Notes: generated by a model not told the origin, from the letters alone. A stretch of DNA of 6,996 nucleotides from Candidatus Sulfopaludibacter sp. SbA3 (GCA_945900935.1 CAMDKT010000322.1:1-6996); one strand, 5' to 3'; numbered from the stretch's first letter, positions 1 through 5,687 are shown. Numbers and translations are program-made.

Positions 1-1
1 G

Positions 2-310
2 AAATGGGAAACCATTTTCAAAGACGCCATGATGACGGCGGCGGCAATCGACCGGCTGGTGCATGATAGAGTGATCATCGAGTTGAACATCCCGAGCTAC
101 CGGGTCGAAGCACGCCAAGAAACAACAACAGGAGGAAACCCAAGGCGAAAGCGACTGAAACGGCGTCGCGGCAAAAAGAGAGCTGTGGAAATGCCGGGTC
201 TGTGGAAAGCGTGGAAAGCCAAAGGCAGTTTTCCCACTTTCCCACCGCCCCGAACCATCTCTCAAAAAAAACCGCCGCGGCCGGGCGCTTCGCGCCGCCC
301 TAAGCGTTAA
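2..310 (+). CDS. istB: IS21-family helper ATPase IstB, C-terminal end only (probably frameshifted tail)
   Basis: The reading frame is open from the left edge and begins with residues KWETIFKDAMMTAAAIDRLV, then HDRVIIELNIPSYRVE (to about position 109). This is the usual C-terminal end of IstB, the AAA+ ATPase that helps the IS21 transposase IstA choose and activate target DNA. The Walker motifs lie outside the window. After SYRVE the predicted protein turns into about 65 basic, low-complexity residues not typical of IstB. If one base near position 110 is dropped, the frame instead reads HAKKQQQEETQGESD and stops at 156-158, a more normal IstB end. I infer a single-base indel, or a read-through tail in a decaying element. 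Family assignment is confident; the true stop is not. Confidence 0.82.
   Translation, partial: KWETIFKDAMMTAAAIDRLVHDRVIIELNIPSYRVEARQETTTGGNPRRKRLKRRRGKKRAVEMPGLWKAWKAKGSFPTFPPPRTISQKKPPRPGASRRPKR
184..219 (+). repeat. Clustered gtggaaa direct repeats, possible IS21 subterminal sites
   Basis: The octamer tgtggaaa occurs at 184-191 and 201-208. The nonamer gtggaaagc is directly duplicated at 202-210 and 211-219. Two tttcccac copies on the same strand (about 230-237 and 238-245) are near-inverted versions (complement gtgggaaa). IS21 elements are known to carry multiple repeats inside their termini that bind transposase, so this is a reasonable candidate for the right-end repeat zone. That role is inference. 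Confidence 0.45.
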
Positions 311-439
311 AAAGTAATTGTCGTTGGTAGGGAGAAATAGTTGACGCTGGACAACCGAGCCTTCCGCCGAAGAAACTGACGAGAACTGTATGGAGATGTT
401 CCGCGGCTTCGCGCAAGACTTTTTGATGCTCGCCTCCGT

Positions 440-458
440 CCCAAAGCTGCGCTTTGGG
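440..458. repeat. Perfect 8-bp inverted repeat, 3-nt loop
   Basis: cccaaagc at 440-447 pairs exactly with gctttggg at 451-458 around the loop tgc. No T-run follows on either strand, so it is not a classical intrinsic terminator. It could be an operator, an IS-end structure or a leader hairpin of the downstream cassette. Confidence 0.6.
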
Positions 459-485
459 GGTATCGCGACGGCGACCAGTCCACAA

Positions 486-506
486 GCCCGGGATGACGCT
501 CCGGGC
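486..506. repeat. 6-bp GC-only inverted repeat just before the cassette start
   Basis: gcccgg at 486-491 pairs with ccgggc at 501-506 around a 9-nt loop, ending 8 bases before the ATG at 515. In mRNA this hairpin would sit against the G-rich ribosome-binding region (503-510) and could limit initiation. The regulatory role is inference from position. Confidence 0.5.
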
Positions 507-514
507 GGGGCTAA

Positions 515-862
515 ATGCGGGATAATCGAAATATGCCAAGGGGCCCTACCGGATTAGTCCACTATCGGCTGCTGGATGCCGAGATCAAGAGCGCCATCGA
601 CAAACTGCGCGAGAAATGTCCGGAGGTCGTCGACGTTTCCTACAATATGCGCGAGGACTCAACTGGCGATCCGTCCCTCTTTTTTCGCATCGTTCTGGCC
701 GATGAGGCTGCTAACGAAGATACTATCGCCAACACAGCACGTCGCATTAGAACGCTCCTTTACGACGAGATAAGGCCTATCGAGAATTGGGGCTTGCTCG
801 CCTATTCCAATTTCAGCAGCTTTTCGGAACAGAAACTACGAATGGATCCGAAATCGTCCTAG
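515..862 (+). CDS. Conserved-looking hypothetical protein, first gene of HEPN cassette
   Basis: A 115-aa soluble protein with no signal peptide or membrane segment. I do not recognise a named family. The sequence suggests a small alpha/beta fold: a helix (about 20-34), a strand with acidic residues leading into FFRIVLADE (about 56-64), a helix (70-86), and an aromatic end, NWGLLAYSNFSSFSEQ (91-106). It lacks the GS-x-D signature of minimal nucleotidyltransferases, so it is not the usual MNT partner of HEPN proteins. Its stop codon directly abuts the next ATG (TAGATG), so the two are almost certainly translated together. By position it could be the antitoxin or accessory subunit of the HEPN protein. 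The start at 515 has a G-rich stretch (503-510) 4 nt upstream; Met at 533 is an alternative. Confidence 0.78.
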   Translation: MRDNRNMPRGPTGLVHYRLLDAEIKSAIDKLREKCPEVVDVSYNMREDSTGDPSLFFRIVLADEAANEDTIANTARRIRTLLYDEIRPIENWGLLAYSNFSSFSEQKLRMDPKSS

Positions 863-1336
863 ATGGCTTACCACGATGATCTATTGGCCCAGGCATTTCA
901 GCTTGTTCATACGGTGCCCTCTACACAGGCGACTCTTCGAAGGGCTGTCTCATCCGCCTACTACGCCGTCTTTCATCTGCTGATTGCTGAGGCGACTGCC
1001 AATTGGAGCAACGTTAAACTTCGACCCGCGCTTGGGCGAGCCTATGATCACGGAATAATGAAGACGGCATCCAATCGGCTTCTGAATCCGCAGCACTTCC
1101 CTTTTACCGGTGAAGATCCTCAAGTTGTGGCGGATCTGCGGTTTATTGCAACCGCGTTCGCTGAGTTGCAGGAAAATCGCCATTTTGCGGACTACAATCT
1201 CACCATCGACCTGGATCCAATGAACGCCGCCGAGCAGGTAAAATCCGCTGAGGATATCTTCGACGCGTGGCCGACCATCAGAAGTCACCACATCGCACAG
1301 GAATACCTCGTCTCGCTGGTCGTAAAAAATCGCTAA
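863..1336 (+). CDS. HEPN-domain protein (candidate toxin-like RNase of a two-gene cassette)
   Basis: A 157-aa all-helical protein. Residues 26-41 (RRAVSSAYYAVFHLLI) match the N-terminal helix typical of stand-alone HEPN proteins (the AYYAxFH type), and residues 106-111 (RHFADY) are the conserved second-motif region. HEPN proteins are often RNA-cutting toxins or defence effectors, classically using an R-x4-6-H motif. Here the spacing gives Arg106-x4-Tyr111, so the catalytic His is absent or shifted and nuclease activity cannot be assumed. It begins immediately at the stop of the preceding gene with no good Shine-Dalgarno, indicating translational coupling. It ends 5 bp before the stop of the convergent 225-aa gene. 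The fold call is good; toxin function is inference. Confidence 0.82.
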   Translation: MAYHDDLLAQAFQLVHTVPSTQATLRRAVSSAYYAVFHLLIAEATANWSNVKLRPALGRAYDHGIMKTASNRLLNPQHFPFTGEDPQVVADLRFIATAFAELQENRHFADYNLTIDLDPMNAAEQVKSAEDIFDAWPTIRSHHIAQEYLVSLVVKNR

Positions 1337-1341
1337 GGCAT

Positions 1342-2019
1342 TTATTTCATCGCGTGCCGGGCATCCTCCAGCACCCGCTTTGCCCGGCTGGGATTAAACA
1401 CGCCGCACGAACAGAAACGCGCGAGGTAAGTAACCGCCTCGGCCGGCGTGCGCCGCCCTTCCTTCACCCAATCGATCATCTTTTTCGCCAAAGAATGGCT
1501 CACCATCCCGTGCCCGCACATGGTGGAAAGCATCATGGTCTGCGTGTTCGGCAGCTTTTCCGTTTTGCCTTCAAAGCCCAGCGAATAGCCGACGGAATGG
1601 CGCGGAATGCCCACTTCATGGCAGCAGGCTTCGGCGTTCTCGACGGATGTCGAAATGTTGATGCTCATGCCGAGATCGGCTTCTTTGACTTTTTTCAGAA
1701 AATCAATCGCCGCGACGCGGTTGTCGAAAACGGCGGCCACTGTCGTAGGCGCGTCGAGGCCGCGGACCACTTCTTCAAAATCCGGCGTCATGTCGCGGTT
1801 CCAATGGTTGAACGGGCTCATCTGATCCGACGGGCGAAGGCAGCCGCCGTGGCGCGCGTCGCCCAGATTGACGGGCTTGAAAGGAATAGCCATTTGCAGG
1901 AACTGGCGCAATTTGGGCAGCGCGTCTTTGTCATTCTTTCCGCGCGAGCAAATGGCGAACACAATGTAGTCGTCTCTAAAAGACGCGGCAGGTCCATAAC
2001 GATGAAGAGTATTTGTCAC
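1342..2019 (-). CDS. Cysteine-rich conserved hypothetical protein, last gene of the operon
   Basis: A 225-aa soluble protein that I cannot assign to a named family. Seven cysteines are grouped in motif-like settings: ICSRG (Cys24), LGDARHGGC (Cys60), ACCHEVG (Cys132-133), STMCGHGMVSH (Cys168) and RFCSCGVFN (Cys203, Cys205). There are also several His residues, which suggests metal or Fe-S binding or thiol chemistry. The start is a GTG at 2019 that overlaps the stop of the Fe-S gene (GTGA, 4 nt), preceded by GGGAG (2031-2027) with 7-nt spacing. The tight coupling to a ferredoxin-like partner suggests the two form a complex or act in sequence. The two paired-cysteine sites loosely recall Fe-S reductase subunits, but no known signature is complete. 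A function is not claimed. Confidence 0.85.
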   Translation of the reverse strand: MTNTLHRYGPAASFRDDYIVFAICSRGKNDKDALPKLRQFLQMAIPFKPVNLGDARHGGCLRPSDQMSPFNHWNRDMTPDFEEVVRGLDAPTTVAAVFDNRVAAIDFLKKVKEADLGMSINISTSVENAEACCHEVGIPRHSVGYSLGFEGKTEKLPNTQTMMLSTMCGHGMVSHSLAKKMIDWVKEGRRTPAEAVTYLARFCSCGVFNPSRAKRVLEDARHAMK

Positions 2020-2867
2020 TTGGCGGCTCCCGCGGGTACTTTCTGCTCTGATTCGATAGCGTCCGGATTTGTGATGCGCCCCAGGCCGACGTTCGTCTTG
2101 GCCCGATGCAATTCGTAGCCGAGCCGTTCCAGAATCGGCGCGACGACGTTCTCATCCCCATTGGCATCGCAGCGAACGCCGACGCCGAGTACAACCACGG
2201 TGTCGATCTCGCGCTCCACTTCCTTGACCAGGCGGATAATCTCCTCCGTCTTGTCAATGGTGGTTTTGATTTCGAGAATCGCCGACATGACCTTTTCCTG
2301 CAAGATGTCCTCGCGGAGGCGGCCGGTCGTCTGGTCCGTCATCAACGTCGTCACCGGGTTCTTCTTCTCGAAGGCGACGCCCGCCGCCGCGAGCTTCATC
2401 GACATGCGTTCGATCTCATGGAATCGCGCGCCGACACCGGGCCGACCGAACTCGATGGTGAAGCCCACTTCGCCTTCCTTCACGCGTCCACTGATGTCGT
2501 TGGTTTTAACTTCCTCAGTGCCGCGCCCTTCAATACCGGTGGATTCGTGGGGCACGCGCGGGTCGGAAAACGCGCGGCGCACAACGCGCGGCCAGACGAG
2601 TTCATCGGGCTCGAAAGCGTTCGTCGGGCAGACATCGGGTTCCGGATCAAAACGCAGACGCATCATCTGGAAAATCTTGCGCATCGTGCGCACGATGGTT
2701 GGATTGAGGTTTTCCTTGCTGAGGCCGTTGTAGCAGGCGTAGCATTCGACGCACTCGTCGCGGTCGATCGTGGCGCGCTTGATCGCCGGGTCAATGTAAA
2801 TGGCGCCCATGGGGCAGACGTAGGTGCAGTTGCCGCAAGCCACGCATTTGTCGGGATTAATTTTCAT
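2016..2867 (-). CDS. Ferredoxin-like 4Fe-4S protein with C-terminal domain of unknown function
   Basis: 283 aa. The N-terminus carries a complete cluster motif, C8-x2-C11-x2-C14-x3-C18-P. A second motif starts as C39-x2-C42-x2-C45, but the expected next Cys-Pro appears only at C80-P81, after a 34-residue insertion. Two [4Fe-4S] clusters are plausible, making this an electron-transfer protein. Residues about 85-265 form a further domain with FTIEFGRPGVGARFHEIERM (136-155), then a predicted alpha/beta part with IDTVVVLGVGVRCD (221-234); this resembles proteins annotated as 6-hydroxynicotinate reductase-like, a tentative recollection. The start at 2867 lies inside the end of the MFS gene (11-nt overlap) with GGAG at 2880-2877, spacing 9 nt. 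The stop overlaps the GTG start of the 225-aa gene. No signal peptide, so probably cytoplasmic. Confidence 0.92.
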   Translation of the reverse strand: MKINPDKCVACGNCTYVCPMGAIYIDPAIKRATIDRDECVECYACYNGLSKENLNPTIVRTMRKIFQMMRLRFDPEPDVCPTNAFEPDELVWPRVVRRAFSDPRVPHESTGIEGRGTEEVKTNDISGRVKEGEVGFTIEFGRPGVGARFHEIERMSMKLAAAGVAFEKKNPVTTLMTDQTTGRLREDILQEKVMSAILEIKTTIDKTEEIIRLVKEVEREIDTVVVLGVGVRCDANGDENVVAPILERLGYELHRAKTNVGLGRITNPDAIESEQKVPAGAAK

Positions 2868-4146
2868 TGGGTGTTGCTCCGGGTTCGGACTTGAACAGGT
2901 GACGGGAAGCGTCTATACCAAGATATAGAATCCCGCCGAGAACGCAAAATCCAGCAGCGATGTAAAAGGGGACATTCCAGCCGAAGGACTTGACGATGTA
3001 GCCAAGGGCGACCGTGGAAATGGCGCCGCCGATGTTGCCAAAGGTGTTCATCACAGCGGACACAGACCCGGCGAAATCTCCGCCAACGTCGAGCGGAATG
3101 GCCCAGGAAACGCCCACGGTGATTTCAAGCCCAAAGAAGGCGAGGCACGTGTAGGCTACGCACATTTCCGGATTGGACGTCATGGTGGCGGGGACGATGC
3201 CCAACGCGGCGATGGCGAAACCCGCTGAGCCAACAGCCTGGCGCGCAAGCTTCAAATTCCCTGAGCGCCCGGCCCAACGGTCGCTGACCCATCCGCCCAA
3301 CATATCGCCCACAACGCCCGCAAACAGCGGCAGGGAGGCATACAGGCCCATTAATTTAATGTCGTAGCCGCGGAACTCCTTGAGGTACGTTGGCAGCCAG
3401 TCGAGATAGATGGCCAGGCACCAGCCATAGCAGAAGTACATCAGGCCCAGTGTCCAAGTGGAACGGTTGGAGAGAATCAATTTCCAGGGAACGCCGCCGG
3501 AACGCGGAAGGCGCGGGCCGCCCAGCGATTTCTGGATCAGTTCGCGTTCCGCCGCGTTCACCTGGCCATGTTCTTCCGGCGTATCGCGATACCAGAAGAA
3601 CCATACCAGCGCCCAACCGATACCCAAACAGCCGAAGACGAGGAACGGCATGCGCCACCCGTAGGCCAGGATCATCCACGCCACGATGGGGGGCGTGAAC
3701 GCGGCGCCCAGGCGGGAACCGGCATGAGTCACCCCTTGCGCCCAGCCGCGCTCCGATGGCAGCATCCAGCGCGACAGGCTCCGCGTGGCGATGGGGAAAG
3801 CGCCGGCCTCGCCCACGCCGAAGAAAAATCGGCAGACAGCCATGCTGACGGCACCCGTCATCGCCGCGGTGAGGGACGTGAACGCACTCCACAACAGCAC
3901 GATCAGCGTGAGCGCGCGGCGCGGCCCGATACGGTCGCCCAACCACCCGCCGGGAATCTGAAAGATCGCATAGCCCCAACGGAAGGCGCCGAGGATGAGC
4001 CCCATCGTCTCCAGGCTGAAGCCAAACTCTTCGCGAATTTTTGGCGCCGCCGAAGAGATCACGACGCGGTCCATGTACGTGATCATGTAGGCCACGACGG
4101 TCAGCCACAAAACCAGATGCCGGACACGAGTTGGACGCTGCTGCAT
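2857..4146 (-). CDS. MFS transporter, anion:cation symporter (hexuronate/glucarate/tartrate-type) family
   Basis: 429 aa from the Met at 4146, with about 12 hydrophobic segments in two halves and a cytoplasmic loop near residues 186-220. The MFS loop 2-3 signature GWLGDRIGPRR is at 67-77. TYMDRVVISSAAP (23-35), QIPGGWLGD and FFFGVGEAGAFP (107-118) are typical of the ACS family, which imports organic anions such as hexuronates, glucarate, tartrate or phthalate with protons. The substrate cannot be read from the sequence. An upstream in-frame Met at 4221 would add 25 residues but would overlap the asparaginase gene by over 60 bp; the start at 4146, 13 bp after that gene's stop, fits family length better. 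No strong Shine-Dalgarno is seen. The stop overlaps the start of the Fe-S gene, placing it mid-operon. Confidence 0.93.
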   Translation of the reverse strand: MQQRPTRVRHLVLWLTVVAYMITYMDRVVISSAAPKIREEFGFSLETMGLILGAFRWGYAIFQIPGGWLGDRIGPRRALTLIVLLWSAFTSLTAAMTGAVSMAVCRFFFGVGEAGAFPIATRSLSRWMLPSERGWAQGVTHAGSRLGAAFTPPIVAWMILAYGWRMPFLVFGCLGIGWALVWFFWYRDTPEEHGQVNAAERELIQKSLGGPRLPRSGGVPWKLILSNRSTWTLGLMYFCYGWCLAIYLDWLPTYLKEFRGYDIKLMGLYASLPLFAGVVGDMLGGWVSDRWAGRSGNLKLARQAVGSAGFAIAALGIVPATMTSNPEMCVAYTCLAFFGLEITVGVSWAIPLDVGGDFAGSVSAVMNTFGNIGGAISTVALGYIVKSFGWNVPFYIAAGFCVLGGILYLGIDASRHLFKSEPGATPNEN

Positions 4147-4159
4147 CTTGACGAGTCTA

Positions 4160-5257
4160 TTACGGACGGGGGCGCTCGTGCAGATAAGCGCAATCCAGCA
4201 GGCGGCTATTGCCCGTGCCATCGTTCACGGCGAACTTGCGCGAGACGAAGCCGGCACCCCGGAATTGGCCGTTCCACAGCGATCCGCCGGCGAATACGCC
4301 GTCTTTGCGCAGCGCGTAGAAATTGATGTCGAACTTGTCGAGCCGCTTCAAATCGTTGTCGTAATTCCGCGAGACGCGCTTCAACGCATCCATCACCGCG
4401 TCGGGCGGGCTCATGCCGTGGCGCATGTTTTCAACGATCGTGTGCGCGCCGGCGACGCGAATATTCTCTTCGCCGCGGCCGGTGGAGCCAGCCGCGCCCA
4501 CTTCCTGATCGACGTACAGGCCCGCGCCGATGATCGGCGAATCGCCCACGCGGCCAGGGATTTTCCACGCCAGCCCGCTCGTCGTGGTGCAGCCGCTCAT
4601 CTCGCCTTTTTCATTCAACGCCAGGCAGTTGATGGTGCCTGTGGGCGGCCGGACGGCCATCTCATGAGCCCACGCCAGCGTCTGTTCATCGGCCTCGGGA
4701 AACAGTCGCAGCAACGCCTTTGGCGATTTACCGGGAGGCGCGTCCACGCCGTCGGACCAGTTGCTGTCCTTCATCGTTCGCTTCCAAACAAGGAACGCCA
4801 ATCGCGATTTCTCAGTGAGAAGATTCTCCTCGGCGTAGCCCATCGTTTTCGCAAAGCGCAGCGCGCCTTCGCCGGCCAGCATGATGTGGTCGGTCTCTTC
4901 CATCACCAGCCTGGCGATTTTAGATGGCGTCTTGATTCCACGGATCGACGCCACGCTTCCCGCGCGTCGCGTCGGCCCATGCATGACGCAGGCGTCCAGT
5001 TCCACGATGCCTTCTTCATTCGGCAGGCCGCCGTAGCCAACGGAATTATCATTGGGATCCAGTTCGTTCACATTGACTCCGGCGATCACCGCATCCAGCG
5101 TGTCTTTACCGGCGCGGAGCCAGCTCATGGCGATGTTGCAACACTCCACGCCATTCGAGCTCGAGATCACAATGTTCTTCGGCTTCACGGCCGGTTGCGC
5201 TTGCGCGGCCGCGGGCAGTGCCGCGACGCTGGTCATCCAATTCCGCCGGCTTACCAT
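4160..5257 (-). CDS. Tat-exported Ntn-hydrolase, glycosylasparaginase / type-2 asparaginase family
   Basis: 365 aa. The start at 5257 is fixed by a strong GGGAGGG (5271-5265) 7 nt upstream; a longer frame back to 5455 runs antisense into another gene and is rejected. Residues 1-20 form a Tat-type signal (SRRNWM, short hydrophobic stretch, AQA). The mature part follows flavobacterial glycosylasparaginase: SVGYGGLPN (72-80), LDAC (87-90), GSVASI (100-105), HIMLAGEGALRFA (124-136), then the autocleavage/nucleophile region TGTINCLAL with Thr208, and GRVGDSPIIGAGLYVD (235-250), where Arg236 and Asp239 should bind substrate. This family self-cleaves before the Thr and hydrolyses the N4 bond of glycosylated asparagine or related beta-amides. 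Oddities: Gly instead of Asp before Thr208, Ser33 where the flavobacterial enzyme has its substrate-pocket Trp, and a longer, Pro-rich linker before the cleavage site. First gene of the operon. Confidence 0.93.
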   Translation of the reverse strand: MVSRRNWMTSVAALPAAAQAQPAVKPKNIVISSSNGVECCNIAMSWLRAGKDTLDAVIAGVNVNELDPNDNSVGYGGLPNEEGIVELDACVMHGPTRRAGSVASIRGIKTPSKIARLVMEETDHIMLAGEGALRFAKTMGYAEENLLTEKSRLAFLVWKRTMKDSNWSDGVDAPPGKSPKALLRLFPEADEQTLAWAHEMAVRPPTGTINCLALNEKGEMSGCTTTSGLAWKIPGRVGDSPIIGAGLYVDQEVGAAGSTGRGEENIRVAGAHTIVENMRHGMSPPDAVMDALKRVSRNYDNDLKRLDKFDINFYALRKDGVFAGGSLWNGQFRGAGFVSRKFAVNDGTGNSRLLDCAYLHERPRP

Positions 5258-5264
5258 AACGAAT

Positions 5265-5271
5265 CCCTCCC
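5265..5271 (-). promoter_or_regulatory. Strong ribosome-binding site for the asparaginase gene
   Basis: GGGAGGG on the minus strand, 7 nt before the ATG at 5257. It decides that start over the longer upstream frame, and it lies within the 34-bp divergent spacer. Confidence 0.8.
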
Positions 5272-5291
5272 AAGGCGATAGACTGATCAGC

Positions 5292-5687
5292 ATGACGAGG
5301 TTTATCGCGGCGTTTCTGCTGATCGCCACATTGTTGTATCCGCAGGGGAAGAAAAGCAAGAAGCCAAAAGGGCCGGACGCGGTTATCGAGAAGATTGAAG
5401 TCCGCCGGGAAGGCGATGTGGTGCTGCTGGACGGCACGGTGAAGAATACCGGCATTAAGCCGATTCACGCGATGACGCTGCATTTTGAGTTCTTCGCTCC
5501 CAACAAAGAATCGCTGACGATTCAGAGTGGTCCGGTGGAATCGGCATTCATCGAACCGGGTGATGAAGCGGAGTTTCGTTTGCAAGTGAAGTACCCAACG
5601 CGCGCCATTGAATTGAAGATCGAAGCGCGCGACAAGGATCAGCGCGATTTGAGCCTCGACAATAACGGGCCGTACCGCATCGAGTAA
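5292..5687 (+). CDS. Small exported beta-sandwich protein (FxLYD-like), hypothetical
   Basis: 131 aa from the ATG at 5292. Residues 1-17 (MTRFIAAFLLIATLLYP) form a signal peptide or membrane anchor, followed by a lysine-rich linker, GKKSKKPKGP. The rest looks like one beta-sandwich: VLLDGTVKNTGIKPIHAMTL (about 44-63) is the strand-turn-strand pattern of FxLYD/DUF-type domains that describe 'new interactions between a non-covalent surface', and FIEPGDEAEFRLQV (about 86-99) is the usual 'lies on a PGD turn' strand. Such proteins are generally periplasmic or cell-surface with unknown partners. The longer in-frame extension upstream (to 5052) runs antisense through the asparaginase gene and is not used. 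Shine-Dalgarno is weak. It diverges from the asparaginase operon and converges on the methyltransferase pseudogene. Confidence 0.8.
   Translation: MTRFIAAFLLIATLLYPQGKKSKKPKGPDAVIEKIEVRREGDVVLLDGTVKNTGIKPIHAMTLHFEFFAPNKESLTIQSGPVESAFIEPGDEAEFRLQVKYPTRAIELKIEARDKDQRDLSLDNNGPYRIE

Larger units (their letters stand above)
1..310 (+). mobile_element. Right-hand part of an IS21-family insertion sequence; outer boundary not located
   Basis: The IstB C-terminus shows that the window starts inside an IS21-family element whose istA and left end lie upstream. In this family istB is the last gene, so the right terminus should lie soon after position 158-310. I could not find a convincing terminal inverted repeat or target duplication, because the left end is not available for comparison. 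The listed end is simply the end of the open frame. Confidence 0.6.
311..514. other. 204-bp gene-free spacer between the IS21 remnant and the HEPN cassette
   Basis: No convincing gene is seen on either strand. The minus-strand frame across 300-539 has no recognisable family and overlaps the start of the downstream gene. The spacer holds several perfect inverted repeats (separate entries) and should contain the IS21 end and the promoter of the downstream pair, but I found no clear -35/-10 pair. Confidence 0.5.

Noticed and set aside
284..296. ggcgc-ttc-gcgcc hairpin as terminator of istB
   Set aside because: The stem is only 5 bp, no T-run follows, and it lies before the stop of the open frame.
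300..539. 79-codon minus-strand open frame in the spacer before the HEPN cassette
   Set aside because: No family match, overlaps the next gene's start and spans the inverted repeats; no supporting ribosome-binding site was identified.
515..862. 115-aa protein as a minimal nucleotidyltransferase partner of HEPN
   Set aside because: The GS-x-D / DxD nucleotidyltransferase signature is absent.
1267..2118. Long plus-strand open frame (283 codons) opposite the 225-aa gene
   Set aside because: Antisense shadow: no family resemblance, rich in Arg/His as expected for the complement, and the opposite strand has overlapping starts and Shine-Dalgarno sites.
2106..2894. Plus-strand open frame opposite the Fe-S gene
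   Set aside because: Fully antisense to a gene with clear cysteine cluster motifs; no recognisable domain.
4147..4221. N-terminal extension of the MFS frame by 25 codons
   Set aside because: It overlaps the upstream gene's coding end and adds a segment not typical for the family; the start at 4146 fits better.
4148..5281. 377-codon plus-strand open frame opposite the asparaginase gene
   Set aside because: Shadow of a well-conserved enzyme; composition typical of an antisense frame in GC-rich DNA.
5258..5455. N-terminal extension of the asparaginase frame by 66 codons
   Set aside because: It would run antisense through the exported small protein and bury the Tat signal; the GGGAGGG site supports the start at 5257.
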